Shown here: positions 61,525 to 64,000 of the stretch, piece after piece
How the letters are laid out: every line of letters begins with the position of its first letter
Position numbering within the stretch: the first letter of the stretch is position 1
Assembly (NCBI GenBank): GCA_963667595.2
Contig: CAXXWD010000001.1
Coordinates: 1,984,001-2,048,000 of the forward strand
Length of the DNA stretch: 64,000 bases
Direction: 5' to 3'
Source of the DNA: JAHJQZ01 sp963667595
GTDB lineage: Bacteria; Pseudomonadota; Alphaproteobacteria; Rhizobiales; Devosiaceae
Made by a program: the position numbers and the translations under genes
The notes under the pieces: model-generated
Database searches by the model: none
The model's input: the letters and a program-made list of their open reading frames with translations, nothing else
What the model was told of the DNA's origin: nothing

Positions 61525-62134
61525 CTAATCGATGTCAGCGAACCAATCGATACAGGGTGTCAGACCGTAATTTGCGGTCTCGCACACGCATTCGGGCGGT
61601 GGCAATATGCGCGCCTTGTTCCAGTCAACAATTACCCCGTCATTGGCTGCGCACCACGGGCAATCCAATTTTAGCATTTCGTATTGGACCTGCGTGATGC
61701 CCGCTTTTTTTGTCCACAACAGATACAAAACGTCGTAATGAAAATGTTGCGCGTAGAAGTGTAGTTTCGTGCGCTGCCAAAGGTGCTTGGCACCCAGATT
61801 CTGAAAGTTGCTGATATGCTTCTCTGCTGAAGAAAGCACTCGTCTTCATTCCAGCATGCCTCTTTTCATCATTGGTTAATTGCGGAGTTGCTTTTCGATA
61901 ATCCAAGCATATCGCGCGTGGATGTTTGACGAATGTATCATCTAGCAAATCCCGGATTATTGCAGCTGCTTCGGGTTTCAAGAGACCTAGCGACGATACG
62001 GTCTCTTTCGCCACTGCCAGTTTGATAGCCGGTTCGACCAAGTCCCCCCTCCCTAGGTTTCCTGTAGCCGTCACAAGCAGCCATAGGCGAAAAGGGGTTG
62101 GTGAGTCACTACTGGCTAGTCGTAAGCTCTGCAA
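61525..62134 (-). pseudogene. Cys-rich island gene with a frameshift
   Basis: Two minus-strand frames join near 61835-61842. The first (62134 on) reads MQSLRLASSDSPTPFRLWLL...KRHAGMKTSAF. The second continues SSAEKHISNFQNLGAKHLWQ and ends CETANYGLTPCIDWFADID. The C-part has a zinc-type pattern: CPWC, then CVC and a later Cys. Joined length is about 200 residues. The NFQNLGAK segment with CxxC recalls phage head-morphogenesis proteins, but this is weak. Confidence 0.45.
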
Positions 62135-62175
62135 AGGCCGAAAAGCCCCGAAAGTATGCGATTTTTGGAATTGAC

Positions 62176-62191
62176 TGGCGGAGAGAAAGTC
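62176..62191. repeat. Right 16-bp direct repeat, candidate attachment site
   Basis: TGGCGGAGAGAAAGTC, identical and in the same orientation as 54671-54686, 7.5 kb apart. Seven bases later comes the CTAG target of the second IS481 copy, so host sequence beyond the right end is cut off. Confidence 0.6.
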
Positions 62192-62202
62192 AGGGAGCTA
62201 GC

Positions 62203-62919
62203 TGTTTGATCCCGAGTTTTGATGGAGCATTGTTTTCTTCGGCATGGAGGGATGCGCTATGGGACAGGTTCTACACGGCAGCGCCACGACGACAGAGGCG
62301 GTCCGTCGAGCGATACAAAATAGTCAAGAGAGCCTGAGAGCGCTGGCTAGGCGCTATGGGATCAACCAGAAAACGGTCGCCAAGTGGAAGAGGCGGACCT
62401 CGACCGTCGATCTGCCGACGGGGCCGAAAGTGCCGCACTCGACGGTGCTGTCTCTCGAGGAGGAGGCCGTCATCGTCGCCTTTCGCAAGCACACTTTGCT
62501 GCCATTGGACGACTGCCTCTACGCCCTGCAACCGACGATCCCACACCTAACGCGGTCTTCACTGCACCGCTGCCTGCAACGGCACGGGATATCCCGGTTG
62601 CCGGAAGTAGAGGGCGACAAAAGCCCAAGAAGAAGTTCAAGCGTTATCCGATCGGCTACTTCCATGTCGATATTGCCCAGGTCCAGACAGCCGAGGGTAA
62701 ACTCCAGCTCTTCGTTGCCATCGACCGCACCTCGAAGTTTGCCTTTGCCCGCCTTGAGACAAGCGCAACGGTGCACGCTGCCGCCGCCTTCCTGAAGGCC
62801 CTGATCGAGGCCGTGCCCTACCAGATCCACACCGTGCTCACCGACAACGGTACCCAGTTCTGCGATCTGCCCTCCCGCAGGAATGGCCCCACGGCGCGAC
62901 TGCGCATCCACATGTTTGA
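62203..62919 (+). mobile_element. IS481-family element, second copy, interrupted
   Basis: Begins TGTTTGATCCCGAG at 62203 after a CTAG target (62198-62201). It matches the copy at 51353-52371 in inverted orientation up to about 62919, where an IS3-family end begins. The remaining third of the element, if present, lies beyond the window. Confidence 0.85.
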
Positions 62920-62923
62920 ATAG
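62259..62923 (+). pseudogene. IS481 transposase, frameshifted and truncated
   Basis: Same start as the intact copy (MGQVLHGSATTT). At 62619-62622 four A residues replace five, shifting the frame after EVEGDK. The original frame resumes as KKFKRYPIGYFHVD and runs to HMFE at the IS3 junction. The first two DDE aspartates are present, the Glu and C-terminus are cut off. Confidence 0.85.
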
Positions 62924-62934
62924 CCCCGAGTTTT

Positions 62935-63810
62935 CTAGACGCCCTCGGTGCTCATTCTCTGCTGCCGTTCGAACTCGACGGGAGGCAGCATTCCGTTCCT
63001 GACGTGCTTGCGTATTGGGTTGTAGAACATCTCGATGTAATCGAACACGTCCTGCCGGGCTTCTGCGCGGGTTTTGTAGGCCCGGCGCCGTATCCGTTCC
63101 CGCTTGAGCAGGTTGAAGAAGCTCTCGGCGACGGCGTTGTCGTGGCAGTTGCCGCGGCGGCTCATCGAGTGTTCCAGGTTGTGATGCTTGAGGAATGCAG
63201 CCCAGTCCATGCTGGTGAACTGGGAGCCCTGGTCCGAGTGGATCAGCACCTTGCCCTTCGGCTTCCGTCTCCACACCGCCATCAGCAATGCCTGTAGGAC
63301 CACGTCCGTGGTCTGGCGGCTCTGCATCGACCATCCGACGACACGCCGGGAATAAAGATCGATGACGACCGCCAGGTAGGCGAAGCCTTCCAGCGTCCGG
63401 ATATAAGTGATGTCTGTCACCCAGGCCCGATCAGGGACTTCTACGTCGAACTGCCGGTCCAGCGTGTTGTCGACGACGACCGAAGGCTTGCCACCATAGC
63501 TTCCCGGCCGGCGCTTGTAGCCGATCTGGGCCTTGATCCCGGCCAGTCTTGCCAGTCGTGCAACCCGGTTCGGGCAACAGGTCTCTCCCTGATCAAGAAG
63601 ATCATCGTGGAGCTTGCGATAGCCATAGACCTTGCCGCTGTCATGCCAGGCTGCCCTGATGAGCTCGGTCTGCCGGACATCCTCCTCCGCTCGCTTGCTC
63701 AGCGGGGTCTTCAGCCAGGCATAGAAGCCACTGGGTTGGATGCGCAGGCACCGACACATCGCACGCACCGAAAACAGCGGGCGATGCTCGGCAACGAACG
63801 CGTATCTCAC
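62935..63810 (-). CDS. IS3-family transposase OrfB
   Basis: 291 residues from GTG 63810, which overlaps the orfA stop. HTH_21 segment VRYAFVAEHRPLFSVRAMCR at the start, then the rve integrase core with DDE residues in WVTDITYI, IHSDQGSQFTS and NAVAESFFNLLKRE. In IS3 elements the active transposase is the OrfAB fusion produced by frameshifting; OrfB alone may be regulatory. Intact. Confidence 0.9.
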   Translation of the reverse strand: MRYAFVAEHRPLFSVRAMCRCLRIQPSGFYAWLKTPLSKRAEEDVRQTELIRAAWHDSGKVYGYRKLHDDLLDQGETCCPNRVARLARLAGIKAQIGYKRRPGSYGGKPSVVVDNTLDRQFDVEVPDRAWVTDITYIRTLEGFAYLAVVIDLYSRRVVGWSMQSRQTTDVVLQALLMAVWRRKPKGKVLIHSDQGSQFTSMDWAAFLKHHNLEHSMSRRGNCHDNAVAESFFNLLKRERIRRRAYKTRAEARQDVFDYIEMFYNPIRKHVRNGMLPPVEFERQQRMSTEGV

Positions 63811-64000
63811 TTTGCATCCTTGGCGAAATACGCGGTCGCTTTTTTTAGGATGTCGCGCTCCTCGGTGACGCGCGTCAGCTCCTTCTTCAGTCGTCGAATC
63901 TCGGCATCCTTGCCATCGTCGGCCGACCCCGCCGCCGAAAACCTCCTCTTCCACTCGTAGAGCGAGTGCGGGCTGACCCCGAGACGCTTCGAAACCTCCG
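63807..64000 (-). CDS. IS3-family OrfA, 5' end outside the window
   Basis: The last 63 codons are visible: EVSKRLGVSPHSLYEWKRRF (HTH) and the leucine-zipper stretch AEIRRLKKELTRVTEERDIL, ending AYFAKDAK. Provides DNA binding and, by -1 frameshift at the A7 run, fuses to OrfB. Confidence 0.85.
   Translation of the reverse strand, partial: EVSKRLGVSPHSLYEWKRRFSAAGSADDGKDAEIRRLKKELTRVTEERDILKKATAYFAKDAK
63840..63846 (-). promoter_or_regulatory. Programmed -1 frameshift site of the IS3 element
   Basis: Run of seven A on the minus strand within ATC-CTA-AAA-AAA-GCG. A -1 slip joins OrfA to the OrfB frame, which is open here (KKSDRVFRQGCK). Confidence 0.7.

Larger units (their letters stand above)
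62917..64000 (-). mobile_element. IS3-family insertion sequence, partial
   Basis: The end TGAATAGCCCCGAGTTTTC at 62917 is a typical IS3-family terminus. It interrupts the IS481 copy, so it inserted later. orfA and orfB run leftward; the other end and target duplication are outside the window. Confidence 0.82.

Noticed and set aside
51349..62201. Inversion between the two IS481 copies as an explanation for the current layout
   Set aside because: The intact copy is flanked by CTAG on both sides within a gene that rejoins in frame, so no inversion is needed; future inversion remains possible.
51000..64000. A CRISPR array or complete prophage in the mobile region
   Set aside because: No regularly spaced repeats are seen, and capsid, tail, portal and large terminase genes are absent.

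Overview
The window is GC-rich chromosomal DNA from a proteobacterium. Gene content points to an alphaproteobacterium, probably Hyphomicrobiales: Ugp and Nik ABC transporters, TRAP transport, dgcN/dgcA, and extragenic repeats of the GTCATTCCGGGG type. The genus cannot be named from the sequence. Roughly the first 51 kb is metabolic and transport DNA; the last 13 kb is a decaying mobile region.

Region 1 (1-8.7 kb) is one operon for a membrane-bound complex I/hydrogenase relative. It has a double antiporter subunit, NuoH-, NuoB-, NuoC- and NuoD-like subunits, a ferredoxin fused to a GltD-like FAD/NAD(P) oxidoreductase, and a ferritin-like protein. The NuoD-like subunit keeps the N-terminal CxxC of [NiFe] hydrogenases but lacks the C-terminal pair. 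The complex is therefore best read as an energy-converting hydrogenase-related (Ehr-type) complex that takes electrons through the fused flavoprotein rather than through NuoEFG. Region 2 (9-13 kb) holds a dgcN-dgcA-D-aminotransferase operon (D-glutamate metabolism) with a divergent LysR gene. Region 3 (13-19.3 kb) has an AcoR-like activator without a GAFTGA loop and a ugpBAEC operon.

Region 4 (19.5-28.4 kb) has a nikABCDE-type operon preceded by an exact NikR operator (GTATGA-N16-TCATAC). A rho-independent terminator separates it from a three-gene NADH-linked [FeFe] hydrogenase operon (NuoE-, NuoF- and HydA-like). Together with region 1, the cell appears able to exchange electrons between H2, NADH/NAD(P)H, ferredoxin-type clusters and a proton-pumping membrane complex. 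Region 5 (29-31 kb) has a LysR gene and an acetoin/diacetyl reductase. Then follows about 1.5 kb of degenerate DNA.

Region 6 (32.6-51 kb) contains catabolic loci. One is a royal-jelly-family protein with a DctPQM TRAP transporter, an FGGY kinase, a 2-hydroxyacid dehydrogenase, a DHDPS-family aldolase and an RpiR regulator. The other has a ribokinase-DHDPS pair divergent from a cytosolic VCBS propeller and a shikimate-dehydrogenase homologue, an IclR regulator, and an NMT1-type ABC transporter. Two promoters here share the motif TATATGGAAC, one within an IclR-box-like palindrome. The substrates are unknown.

Region 7 (51-64 kb) is mobile and eroding. An IS481-family element sits in an 80-codon gene that can be rebuilt exactly. 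Next come an amber-interrupted gene, a frameshifted nuclease-like gene, and a 7.5 kb segment bounded by a 16-bp direct repeat. That segment holds an integrase with an in-frame TGA, an AlpA-like regulator, a primase-helicase and small phage-like genes. A second IS481 copy is cut by an IS3-family element that runs off the window.
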